From Pseudomonadota bacterium (GTDB lineage: Bacteria; Pseudomonadota; Alphaproteobacteria; Caulobacterales; Caulobacteraceae): a DNA stretch of 5,897 nt. Both the position numbers and the translations under genes were made by a program. Shown here piece by piece: positions 1-5,589 of the stretch. Positions within the stretch are counted from its first letter, which is position 1. Each line of letters starts with the position of its first letter. The DNA is taken from NCBI GenBank assembly GCA_023416055.1, contig JAEZIH010000261.1, forward strand, positions 1 to 5,897. Direction: 5' to 3'. The notes beneath the pieces are model-generated. The model saw only the letters and a list, made by a program, of their open reading frames with translations, did no database searches and had not been told where the DNA came from.

Positions 1-920
1 GCCCCGATCGGGCCAAGGGGCCGCCCGTCAGGCGCGGACCCGAGGCGCGCCGCGCTGATCGTGGCCGCGACGCCCGGCCAGAGCCCCGCCACGCCGAACC
101 CCGGCGGGTCGTCGAGCAGCGACGCCAGGAGGTTCGCCAGCGCGCCAACGCCGGGCGCGATGAGGTTCGCCGCCGGACGGACGACCGCCGCCGGGAAGCC
201 CAACGCCGCGTCGAGAAGCGCCGCGATGACCTTCGGCGCGCCAGCGTCGACCGCCGCCATGACGCTCGTCGCGACCGTGAGCGCGAGGCGGAACTGCGTC
301 GGAGACTGCAGGATCGCCGCAACGTCGCCTTTTTCCGCGCCTCGCCGGAGCGCCACCTGATCGCCGGCTGTCCCCCGGGTCTGGCGCGCAAGAACAACGG
401 CTGCCTGCCGCCCGGCCAGGCCCGCAAGATCGCCCACGATCATGCGCGCTGGGACTATCTGTGGGACCGCCGCGACGTCCGCCGATACCGGTATGACGAC
501 GGCTATCTGTACCGCTACGACACCCGCGGCGTGCTGCAGGGCTGGGCGCCCGTGCTGGGCGGGGCGCTGGGCCTCGGCTCGGTCTGGCCGACGCAGTACC
601 GCTATGAACCGGCGCCGACCTATGTCGTCGACTACTACCGCCTGCCCGACCGGTACGACTACCGCTACGCCGACGGGGTGCTGTACGGCCTCGATCCGCA
701 GACCCAGGCCATCAGCCAGGTGGCGGCGCTGCTGACCGGACAGCAATGGAACGTGGGCCAGGCCATGCCGGCCGGCTATGACATCTACAACGTGCCCTAC
801 GGCTACCGCGACCGGTACTACGACACGCCGGACCGCTGGTACCGCTACAGCGACGGCTACGTCTACCAGGTCGATCCGACCACGCAGCTGGTCCAAGCCG
901 TCGTGCAACTGCTGACCTGA
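1..920 (+). CDS. Partial (5' end missing) exported-type protein with CPPG/NNGC motif and three YRYxDG repeats; function unknown
   Basis: The frame starting at base 3 has no stop until TGA at 918-920, giving at least 305 residues; the true start lies before the window, and no in-frame ATG is seen upstream of the conserved motif. Visible residues 1 to about 116 are very rich in Arg, Asp and Glu and look like a charged helix or disordered linker. Residues 123-139 carry CPPGLARKNNGCLPPGQ, a two-cysteine motif I recall from alphaproteobacterial envelope proteins, some annotated RcnB-like. Three repeats of the form Y-R-Y-x-D-G-x-x-Y-x-x-D follow at residues 162-173, 218-231 and 278-291; the last two continue into similar Gln/Val/Leu helices. 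Third codon positions are strongly G/C throughout, supporting coding even in the charged part. A GTG at 531 is an internal Val codon, not the start. The FAS1 gene follows after 10 nt. Metal or surface binding is possible but unproven. Confidence 0.85.
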   Translation, partial: PDRAKGPPVRRGPEARRADRGRDARPEPRHAEPRRVVEQRRQEVRQRANAGRDEVRRRTDDRRREAQRRVEKRRDDLRRASVDRRHDARRDREREAELRRRLQDRRNVAFFRASPERHLIAGCPPGLARKNNGCLPPGQARKIAHDHARWDYLWDRRDVRRYRYDDGYLYRYDTRGVLQGWAPVLGGALGLGSVWPTQYRYEPAPTYVVDYYRLPDRYDYRYADGVLYGLDPQTQAISQVAALLTGQQWNVGQAMPAGYDIYNVPYGYRDRYYDTPDRWYRYSDGYVYQVDPTTQLVQAVVQLLT

Positions 921-924
921 GGAG
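920..924 (+). promoter_or_regulatory. Ribosome binding site for the FAS1 gene
   Basis: AGGAG starts on the last base of the upstream TGA stop and lies 6 nt before the ATG at 931. This fixes the start of the FAS1 gene and suggests it is translated from the same transcript as the upstream gene. Confidence 0.75.
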
Positions 925-930
925 AGCCCG

Positions 931-1506
931 ATGAGATCGATCGCCGCTTGGGCGGCCGCGCCCCTGGCCGCCCTGGCCCTCGCCGCCTGCCAGCCGGCCG
1001 GGACGGAGGAGGGCGACGCGAGCGCGGCGCCCGAACCGTCGTCCACTGACCTCGCCGCCGCCGTGAAGGACCACGGCGACCTCGACAGCCTCGAGGCCGC
1101 GGTGTCGGCGGCGGAGCTGGAGACGGTGCTGGCCGGCGTCGGCCCGTACACGGTCTTCGCCCCGACCGACGCGGCATTCGAGGCCGCAGGCGGTCCCCTG
1201 GCAGGCGAGGACCTGAAGGCCCAGAACGCCGCCCTCGTCCGGGCTCACGTCGTCCCGGGCGCCCTGACCCGCCAGGATATCGCGGCGGCCCTCGACCGGG
1301 CCGGCGACAAGGGCGTGGAGATGCGGACCATGGCGGGCGACCTGCTGACCTTCCACCGCGAGGGCGAGGCCATTGTGGTTTCCGCGCCTGACGGGTCGAC
1401 CGCCCGGTTGGCGGGCGAGCAGTCGGTGGTTTCGAACGGGGTGATCCAGCCGGTCGACGCCGTGCTGGCGAAGGGCGGTCAGGCCGCTCCGGCCATGAAG
1501 TCGTAG
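931..1506 (+). CDS. FAS1 (fasciclin) domain lipoprotein
   Basis: The 191-residue product opens with a short basic N-terminus, a hydrophobic Ala/Leu segment and a lipobox LAAC at residues 17-20, so it is predicted to be lipidated on Cys20; Gln21 at +2 favours the outer membrane by the E. coli rule. A low-complexity Ala/Pro/Ser/Glu linker runs to about residue 40. One FAS1 domain follows (about 38-182): its H1 motif is GPYTVFAPTDAAF (71-83), the central RAHVVPG (104-110) matches the usual YHVVPG, and the H2 motif is NGVIQPVDAVL (169-179). The size fits single-domain bacterial FAS1 proteins, a family tied to adhesion or matrix contact, though the specific role here is unknown. It sits 10 nt after the repeat protein with a good RBS, so the two probably share a transcript. 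Its last 28 bp overlap the opposite-strand FliN-like gene. Confidence 0.92.
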   Translation: MRSIAAWAAAPLAALALAACQPAGTEEGDASAAPEPSSTDLAAAVKDHGDLDSLEAAVSAAELETVLAGVGPYTVFAPTDAAFEAAGGPLAGEDLKAQNAALVRAHVVPGALTRQDIAAALDRAGDKGVEMRTMAGDLLTFHREGEAIVVSAPDGSTARLAGEQSVVSNGVIQPVDAVLAKGGQAAPAMKS

Positions 1507-1775
1507 ACGTCGGCGGCCCGCGTCACGGTGATGGCGATGCGGTCGTCGCGGATCTCGATCTCGCCGCGCGCCACAGGGTGATTGTTGGCGAGGATCCACA
1601 CCTCGTCCGACTCCGAGGCGTCGAGCGGAATCACGGCTCCGCGGCCCATCCGCAGAAGCTGGGCCATGGGCAGCACCGAGCGCCCCAGCACGACCGAAAT
1701 CTCGACATCAACGGCTTCGATCTGTGACACGGGATACTCTGACGCTGACTGGGACTGGGCGGGTGGTTGTTGCAT
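1479..1775 (-). CDS. FliN-like (SpoA domain) flagellar motor switch protein
   Basis: The 98-residue protein has a short Gln/Pro/Ser-rich N-terminus and then a single SpoA/FliN C-terminal domain (about 20-88). Recognisable segments are [11 protein letters not shown] (23-33), [13 protein letters not shown] (40-52) and [13 protein letters not shown] (63-75), which align with the core of FliN, the C-ring protein that works with FliM and FliG in rotation switching and export. The usual FGVRIT near the end is replaced by IAITVT, and the C-terminus extends to [10 protein letters not shown], so this looks like a divergent paralog rather than the canonical operon FliN. I chose ATG at 1775, preceded by GGGAG 4 nt upstream, over a GTG at 1793 with no RBS. 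No other flagellar gene is present. It diverges from lipB and overlaps the FAS1 3' end by 28 bp. The symbol is left blank because paralogy cannot be resolved here. Confidence 0.85.
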   Translation of the reverse strand: MQQPPAQSQSASEYPVSQIEAVDVEISVVLGRSVLPMAQLLRMGRGAVIPLDASESDEVWILANNHPVARGEIEIRDDRIAITVTRAADVYDFMAGAA

Positions 1776-1805
1776 GGTGCTCCCGTTCCGCACATTGAGG
1801 GCGAC

Positions 1806-2522
1806 ATGCTTTCCCAGTCCTTAAGCCCAGCCCTGCCGAAGCTCCGCCGAGACGACGGTGCGGCGGTCGAATGGGCGGTTTCGCGAGACCGGGTCGACTA
1901 CCCCGCGGCTGTCGAGGCCATGGAGGCGCGCGCAGCCGCCATCGCGGCTGGCGAGGCGGGCGAGCTGGTCTGGCTGCTGGAGCATCCGCCGCTGTACACG
2001 GCGGGGGTGTCGTCGAAGGACGACGATCTGCTGGAGCCCGGCCGCTTCCCGGTGCACCGCACCGGGCGGGGCGGACAGTTCACCTATCATGGCCCCGGCC
2101 AGCGGGTGGCCTATGTGATGCTCGACCTGAACCGGCGTGGCCGGGACGTGCGCGCCTTCGTCCGCGGGCTCGAGCAGTGGATCATCGGCGCCCTCGACGA
2201 GTTCGGCGTCCCGGCAGACGTACGCGAGGGACGGGTCGGCGTATGGGTCGAGCGCAAGGGGCCCGGCTGGAGCCGGGAGGACAAGATCGCCGCCATCGGC
2301 GTCAAGGTGCGCCGCTGGGTCAGCTTCCACGGCGTTTCACTGAACGTCGAGCCGGACCTGTCCCACTTCAGCGGCATCGTGCCGTGCGGCATCCAGGAGC
2401 ATGGCGTCACCAGCCTGGTGGACCTCGGCGTGCCGGCGACCATGGACGAGGCGGACGAGGCGCTCAGGGCCAGCTTTCGCCGGGTCTTCGGCGAGGTGGC
2501 GGCGGGGCCTCCGCCGGCCTGA
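1806..2522 (+). CDS. lipB: Octanoyl-[acyl-carrier-protein]:protein N-octanoyltransferase LipB
   Basis: LipB moves the octanoyl group from octanoyl-ACP to the lipoyl-domain lysine of 2-oxoacid dehydrogenases and the glycine cleavage H protein, the first step of cytoplasmic lipoate synthesis before LipA adds sulfur. The 238-residue product has the family signatures: [10 protein letters not shown] (58-67), [12 protein letters not shown] (88-99), KIAAIGVKV (160-168) with the presumed catalytic Lys160, SFHG (173-176), [10 protein letters not shown] (179-188) and VPCGI (192-196) with the acyl-accepting Cys194. Length is normal for alphaproteobacterial LipB and nothing is missing. I start at ATG 1806, which has GAGGG 4 nt upstream; a longer reading from TTG 1767 would overlap the divergent FliN-like gene and adds no conserved sequence. 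lipA is not in the window. The gene ends 3 bp before the stop of a small convergent ORF. Confidence 0.96.
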   Translation: MLSQSLSPALPKLRRDDGAAVEWAVSRDRVDYPAAVEAMEARAAAIAAGEAGELVWLLEHPPLYTAGVSSKDDDLLEPGRFPVHRTGRGGQFTYHGPGQRVAYVMLDLNRRGRDVRAFVRGLEQWIIGALDEFGVPADVREGRVGVWVERKGPGWSREDKIAAIGVKVRRWVSFHGVSLNVEPDLSHFSGIVPCGIQEHGVTSLVDLGVPATMDEADEALRASFRRVFGEVAAGPPPA

Positions 2523-2525
2523 GAT

Positions 2526-2693
2526 TCAGCTCCGGGGATCTTCGTCGTCGACGTCGCTGCGGCGGCGCAGGATGTCGGACCAGTGGTCGGCGAGCACCAG
2601 CAGGGCCTGCCGCCGCGCGGGGTCGTCTTCCGGCACCGCATCCCGGATCAGACCCGAGAGCTCGCGGCGAATGTCGTCGGCCGACTTGCTCAT
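2526..2693 (-). CDS. Small hypothetical protein, 55 residues
   Basis: An ATG at 2693 opens a 55-residue frame closed by TGA at 2526-2528. The product begins MSKSADDIRRELSGL and ends DDEDPRS; it is charged, predicted mostly helical, without a signal peptide or membrane segment and without Cys. I do not recognise the family. Support for coding: 49 of 55 sense codons end in G or C, as in the neighbouring genes; the frame fits exactly between lipB (ending 2522) and the BCCT gene (ending 2777); and no larger gene explains this stretch. The only Shine-Dalgarno candidate is AAGGA about 11 nt before the ATG, rather far, and it lies inside a palindrome. It could be expressed from its own promoter or by read-through from the BCCT gene 83 bp upstream. 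A non-coding stretch remains possible. Confidence 0.62.
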   Translation of the reverse strand: MSKSADDIRRELSGLIRDAVPEDDPARRQALLVLADHWSDILRRRSDVDDEDPRS

Positions 2694-2695
2694 GC

Positions 2696-2709
2696 AAGGA
2701 CAAGTCCTT
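2696..2709. repeat. Palindrome AAGGACAAGTCCTT just upstream of the small ORF
   Basis: Two perfect 6-bp inverted arms, AAGGAC and GTCCTT, are separated by 2 bp and end 2 bp before the ATG of the 55-residue ORF. The loop is too short for a stable RNA hairpin on its own, so a dimeric-protein operator is the more natural reading. The minus-strand AAGGA half also serves as the only Shine-Dalgarno candidate. The symmetry is visible; its function is inference. Confidence 0.4.
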
Positions 2710-2763
2710 GGCGGGGAAGAGGTTTCAACGCGACAGCAAAAAGGGATCGGCTTCGAGATGGGC

Positions 2764-2776
2764 CGGCGAGACGCCG
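2764..2776 (-). terminator. Weak hairpin directly after the BCCT gene stop
   Basis: CGGCG-AGA-CGCCG forms a 5-bp G/C stem with a 3-nt loop immediately downstream of the BCCT stop codon. A run of five T on the transcript strand (AAAAA at 2738-2742 on +) lies about 20 nt further on, too far for a classical intrinsic terminator. It is a candidate only; the 83-bp gap to the small ORF holds no better one. Confidence 0.2.
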
Positions 2777-4702
2777 TCAGGCCGGGTCCGCGGCGGGACG
2801 GCGCCGGCGCTTACGGTCCAGCTCTTCGAGCACGTCGGCGATGAGCTGGTCGCGGGTGAAGCCGGTGACGTCCCGGCCTCGGTCGGCGGGGCCGGTACGG
2901 GCCATCAGTCGCCACTCCTGGGTGCGGCGGGGCTCGGGCGCGTCGAGCGCGGTGAAGGCCGGCAGGGGCCGCGCGGCGGCGGCGAGACGGTAGGCGAAGG
3001 GGAAGCCGCCCTCGGGCGCTGAAAGCGTGACCCCCTCGGCATCGCGCGTGACGGTGATGTCGCTGAAGCCTTCGCCCTCCAGCGCCTCCTGTACCGCCGT
3101 CAGCGCCGGCACGCCGTGCGCCTCGATTTCCCGGTCGATGTCGCGCCGCCGGGCCGGGGCGAGGATGCGCTTGAGGCGCTCGCCCAGCGGCGGGACGGGA
3201 TGGACCACCGGCACGCCGCGGCGGTCGGCGTTCATCTGGCGCACCAGGCCGAAGGCGAGGGCGATCATGATGACTGTGAAGGGCAGGGCGGCGACGAGGG
3301 TGGCGGCCTGCAGCGCCCCCAAGCCGCCGGCGAGCAGAAGCAGGGCGGCCGACAGCCCCTCCAGCGAGCACCAGTAGACCCGCTGCCAGCGCGGCGTGTC
3401 ATCGGCGCCGCCCGAGGCGATGGTGTCGATGACCAGCGAGCCTGAGTCGGCCGAAGTGACGAAGAAGACGGCGACCAGCAGCACCGCCAGCGTCGAGGTG
3501 ATCGCCGTCCCCGGCAGGTATTCGAGGAAGCGGAAGATGGCCGTGGACAGGTCGGCCTCGACCGCCGCCGAGATGGCGCCCGCGGCGCCGCCCATGTCCA
3601 GCGCGATGGCCGTGTTGCCGAAGATGGTCATCCACACGAAGGTGAAGCCCGCCGGGACCAGCAGCACGCCGAGGATGAACTCCCGTACCGTGCGGCCGCG
3701 CGAGATGCGGGCGATGAACATGCCCACAAACGGCGACCAGGCGATCCACCAGGCCCAGTAGAACAGGGTCCAGTTGGCCATCCAGCCGCGCGGCTCATAG
3801 GCGTACTGGTTGAAGGTGCGGACGAAGAACTCGTCGAGATACAGGCCGAGGTTCTGGAACACGGCCTTGAACAGGAAGCCGGTGGGGCCGACCGCCAGCA
3901 CGAAGATCATCAGCAGGACGGCGAGCACCAGGTTCAGCTCGGACAGGCGGCGCACGCCGCGGTCCAGCCCGGTCAGCACCGAGACCATGGCCGCGCCCAT
4001 GACCAGCGCGATCAACCCGACCTGCACCCCGGCCCCGACCGGCAGGTCGACGAGGTAGTTCAGGCCGCTGTTGATCTGCGCCACGCCGAAGCCCAGCGAG
4101 GTGGCGATGCCGAACACCGTGCCCCAGATGGCGAAGATGTCGACGGCGTCGCCGATGGGGCCCTTGATGCGGTCGCCGAGCAGCGGATAGAGGCCCGAGC
4201 GCAGCGTCAGCGGCAGGCCCTTGCGATAGGCGAAATAGGCCAGCGTCAGCCCGACCAGGGCGTAGATGGCCCAGGCGTGAACCCCGTAGTGGAAGAAGGT
4301 GATGACCATGGCCTCGCGCGCCGCGTCGAAGGTGCGCGGGGCCACGTCAGGCGGGGCGATGTAGTGCTGGATCGGCTCGGCGACTCCGAAATACATCAGG
4401 CCGATGCCCATGCCGGCGGCGAACAGCATGGCGATCCAGGACAACCACGGGAAGTCCGGCTCGGCGTCGTCCGGACCCAGTCTAAGGCGGCCCGTGGGGG
4501 CCAGGGCGAGGGCTATGACGGTGAAGAGGAAGCCGGCGACGGCGGCGATGTAGAACCAGCCGAACGAGGCGATCACCTGCGCCTGCGCCGCCTGGAAGAT
4601 GCGGTCCGAAGCGCCCGGCGCGAGCAGGGAAGCCGCCAGCATGGCGCCGATGACCAGACTGGCGCCCCAGAAGACGCGCGGGTTCATGCGGGATTTGAGC
4701 AT
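2777..4702 (-). CDS. BCCT family (betaine/carnitine/choline) transporter
   Basis: The 641-residue inner-membrane protein has about twelve hydrophobic segments between residues 10 and 490, then a long hydrophilic C-terminal tail (about 490-641). Family motifs are clear: GMGIGLMYFGVAEP (97-110), HYGVHAWAIYALVG (138-151), the Trp-rich FYWAWWIAWSPFVG (314-327), RISRGRTVREF (332-342) and FVTSADSGSLVID (414-426). W318, W319 and W322 match the aromatic-box tryptophans of BetP. BCCT carriers import quaternary amines such as glycine betaine or choline, often for osmoprotection. The last Gly of GMGIG (G101) is the position where Asp in BetP (G153D) confers proton-coupled choline transport; Gly here hints at sodium-coupled betaine-like transport, an inference only. 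Overall length and the long tail resemble BetT. No bet dehydrogenase genes are nearby. ATG 4702 has no good Shine-Dalgarno; ATG 4687 is an alternative with none either. Confidence 0.95.
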   Translation of the reverse strand: MLKSRMNPRVFWGASLVIGAMLAASLLAPGASDRIFQAAQAQVIASFGWFYIAAVAGFLFTVIALALAPTGRLRLGPDDAEPDFPWLSWIAMLFAAGMGIGLMYFGVAEPIQHYIAPPDVAPRTFDAAREAMVITFFHYGVHAWAIYALVGLTLAYFAYRKGLPLTLRSGLYPLLGDRIKGPIGDAVDIFAIWGTVFGIATSLGFGVAQINSGLNYLVDLPVGAGVQVGLIALVMGAAMVSVLTGLDRGVRRLSELNLVLAVLLMIFVLAVGPTGFLFKAVFQNLGLYLDEFFVRTFNQYAYEPRGWMANWTLFYWAWWIAWSPFVGMFIARISRGRTVREFILGVLLVPAGFTFVWMTIFGNTAIALDMGGAAGAISAAVEADLSTAIFRFLEYLPGTAITSTLAVLLVAVFFVTSADSGSLVIDTIASGGADDTPRWQRVYWCSLEGLSAALLLLAGGLGALQAATLVAALPFTVIMIALAFGLVRQMNADRRGVPVVHPVPPLGERLKRILAPARRRDIDREIEAHGVPALTAVQEALEGEGFSDITVTRDAEGVTLSAPEGGFPFAYRLAAAARPLPAFTALDAPEPRRTQEWRLMARTGPADRGRDVTGFTRDQLIADVLEELDRKRRRRPAADPA

Positions 4703-4826
4703 GGGGAGGAAGCGTGGCGGCGCGGCCCCGGTTCCGTCGCTCGTCCAGCTGCCCGGCTGAACGCCGTCTCATCCCATGCACAGCGGGGGGCGGGGGGGCC
4801 CCAGGCGCCCGGAAGCGGCGGGCGTC
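4703..4826 (-). other. Intergenic gap upstream of the BCCT gene, with long G/C homopolymers
   Basis: These 124 bp separate the OmpA-type gene from the BCCT gene, both on the minus strand. I see no convincing -35/-10 pair or Shine-Dalgarno for the BCCT gene. On the + strand, positions 4785-4798 read six G, one C and seven G, followed by four C. On the transcript strand this is a C-rich tract and might aid Rho loading or structure formation. Confidence 0.4.
4806..4824 (-). terminator. Possible hairpin terminator of the OmpA-type gene
   Basis: CGCCCG (4806-4811) and CGGGCG (4819-4824) form a 6-bp G/C stem with a 7-nt loop, starting 2 nt after the TAG stop at 4827-4829. No U-tract follows on the transcript; a C-rich run does. 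It is therefore not a classical intrinsic terminator and may only protect the 3' end or act with Rho. Confidence 0.3.
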
Positions 4827-5378
4827 CTAGCTGAGGACGATGATCGCCACGCGCCGGTTCTGGGCGCGGCCTTCGGGGGTGTCGTTGGAGGCGATCGGAG
4901 CCTCTTCGCCGTAGGAGATGGTGGCCATGCGGTTCAGGGCCACGCCGCCGGTGCTGAGGTAGCGGCGCACGGCCTCGGCCCGGGCCTGGCCGAGACGTTC
5001 GTTGTACTCGGCGTCGCCGGTCGAGTCGGTGTGACCCTGGATCTCGAGGTAGACGTTGCGGTTCTCGGCCTTGAGCCGCTGGAGCAGTTCTGACAGGCGC
5101 GCCTCGGCCTCGGGCGAAAGGGCGTGCTGGTCGGTCGGGAATTTCATCGAGTCGTCCGAAAGCACGACCTCGTAGAGGAATTTGCCTTCGGCGAGCTTGT
5201 GAGCCGCATTGGCGCGATCCAGCGCCTGGCCGGCGAGACCTTCGACCCCGGTGACCCGGGTGTCGACGACCTCCACCTGGTCACGGACGAAGCGGTGACT
5301 GGCGCAGCCGCTGGCCGCAAATCCAAGCGCGAGAACGGCGCCCGTGAGGGCCGCGGTCCTGAAAGTCGATCTGTTCAA
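4827..5378 (-). CDS. OmpA-domain (Pal-like) outer-membrane lipoprotein with coiled-coil linker
   Basis: The predicted 183-residue protein starts at TTG 5378, chosen because AGGAGAC lies 7 nt upstream; an in-frame TTG at 5405 lacks such a site. A signal segment ends in ASGC with Cys25 as the lipidated residue and Ala26 at +2, favouring the outer membrane. Residues about 30-65 have Val/Leu/Ala heptad spacing and look like a short Lpp-style coiled coil. An OmpA C-terminal peptidoglycan-binding domain follows (about 68-183): LEIQGHTDSTGDAEYN (111-126), RAEAVRRYL (133-141) and GRAQNRRVAI (170-179). Asp118 and Arg133 have the same 15-residue spacing as the diaminopimelate-binding Asp271 and Arg286 of E. 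coli OmpA. The likely role is anchoring the outer membrane to peptidoglycan. It resembles Pal, but no tol genes are adjacent, so I do not call it pal. It diverges from the TonB-type gene. Confidence 0.92.
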   Translation of the reverse strand: MNRSTFRTAALTGAVLALGFAASGCASHRFVRDQVEVVDTRVTGVEGLAGQALDRANAAHKLAEGKFLYEVVLSDDSMKFPTDQHALSPEAEARLSELLQRLKAENRNVYLEIQGHTDSTGDAEYNERLGQARAEAVRRYLSTGGVALNRMATISYGEEAPIASNDTPEGRAQNRRVAIIVLS

Positions 5379-5385
5379 GATGAAA

Positions 5386-5392
5386 GTCTCCT
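5386..5392 (-). promoter_or_regulatory. Shine-Dalgarno AGGAGAC deciding a TTG start
   Basis: On the minus strand AGGAGAC is followed by 7 nt and then TTG at 5378. No in-frame ATG lies between the RBS and the lipobox, so TTG is the best initiator for the OmpA-domain lipoprotein. The resulting N-terminus is short and gives a normal signal peptide. Confidence 0.7.
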
Positions 5393-5455
5393 GTGCGGGC
5401 CGCAAGCCCGTTGAATCCCCGATTAGCCAGCTAGAGCAGCGGCGAGGGCGACGTC

Positions 5456-5484
5456 ATGGCCTGAGCGGGGCAATAAAGTGTCAA
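5456..5484 (-). promoter_or_regulatory. Candidate promoter for the OmpA-type gene
   Basis: A perfect TTGACA -35 hexamer reads on the minus strand at 5484-5479. No TATAAT-like box lies 16-18 nt downstream. Caulobacter-type housekeeping promoters use a G/C-richer -10 (about GCTANAWC), and GCTCAGGC at roughly 5466-5459 matches this partially. A start near 5455 would leave a leader of about 75 nt. The -35 is visible; the rest is inference. Confidence 0.33.
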
Positions 5485-5492
5485 ATACGTTC

Positions 5493-5513
5493 ACAGAACA
5501 ATGAAACAGAACA
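5493..5513. repeat. Direct repeat ACAGAACA x2 in the divergent regulatory region
   Basis: ACAGAACA occurs at 5493-5500 and again at 5506-5513, a 13-bp period, within an A-rich stretch (about 5471-5515) that stands out in this GC-rich window. It lies between the OmpA-type gene and the TonB-type gene, upstream of the latter. It may be a regulator binding site; I do not recognise it as a Fur box or other named operator. Confidence 0.35.
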
Positions 5514-5589
5514 CCGGTCGCCACGATGCTGACGCGTGCAGATGATCTACAAGGGTAGGTCCATCATCTTGCGAGTAACCGACGAAGAC

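Noticed and set aside
61..360. 99-codon + strand ORF at the left edge
   Set aside because: It is Ala/Thr/Ser/Pro-rich and in a different frame from the continuous open frame that leads into the conserved CPPG/NNGC motif.
712..1599. 295-codon minus-strand ORF across the repeat protein and FAS1 gene
   Set aside because: It is Arg/Gly/Pro-rich with no domain, lies antisense to two well-supported genes, and is the usual shadow in GC-rich DNA.
1733..1738. GATACT as a possible -10 box for lipB
   Set aside because: No -35-like hexamer lies 16-18 bp upstream, so one weak hexamer is not enough.
1767..1805. N-terminal extension of LipB from TTG 1767
   Set aside because: It would overlap the FliN-like start, lacks a ribosome binding site and adds no conserved sequence; ATG 1806 has GAGGG in place.
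1871..3022. 383-codon + strand ORF overlapping lipB and running into the BCCT gene
   Set aside because: Its composition is Arg/Gly/Ala-rich and motif-free, and lipB in another frame of the same strand has all catalytic residues.
4277..4834. 185-codon + strand ORF opposite the BCCT N-terminus
   Set aside because: It is the complement of transmembrane-coding sequence, giving a charged low-complexity product with no signature.
5406..5541. A tRNA or structured ncRNA in the divergent gap
   Set aside because: I could not fold a cloverleaf or find a T-loop GTTC motif in context; nothing supports an RNA gene.
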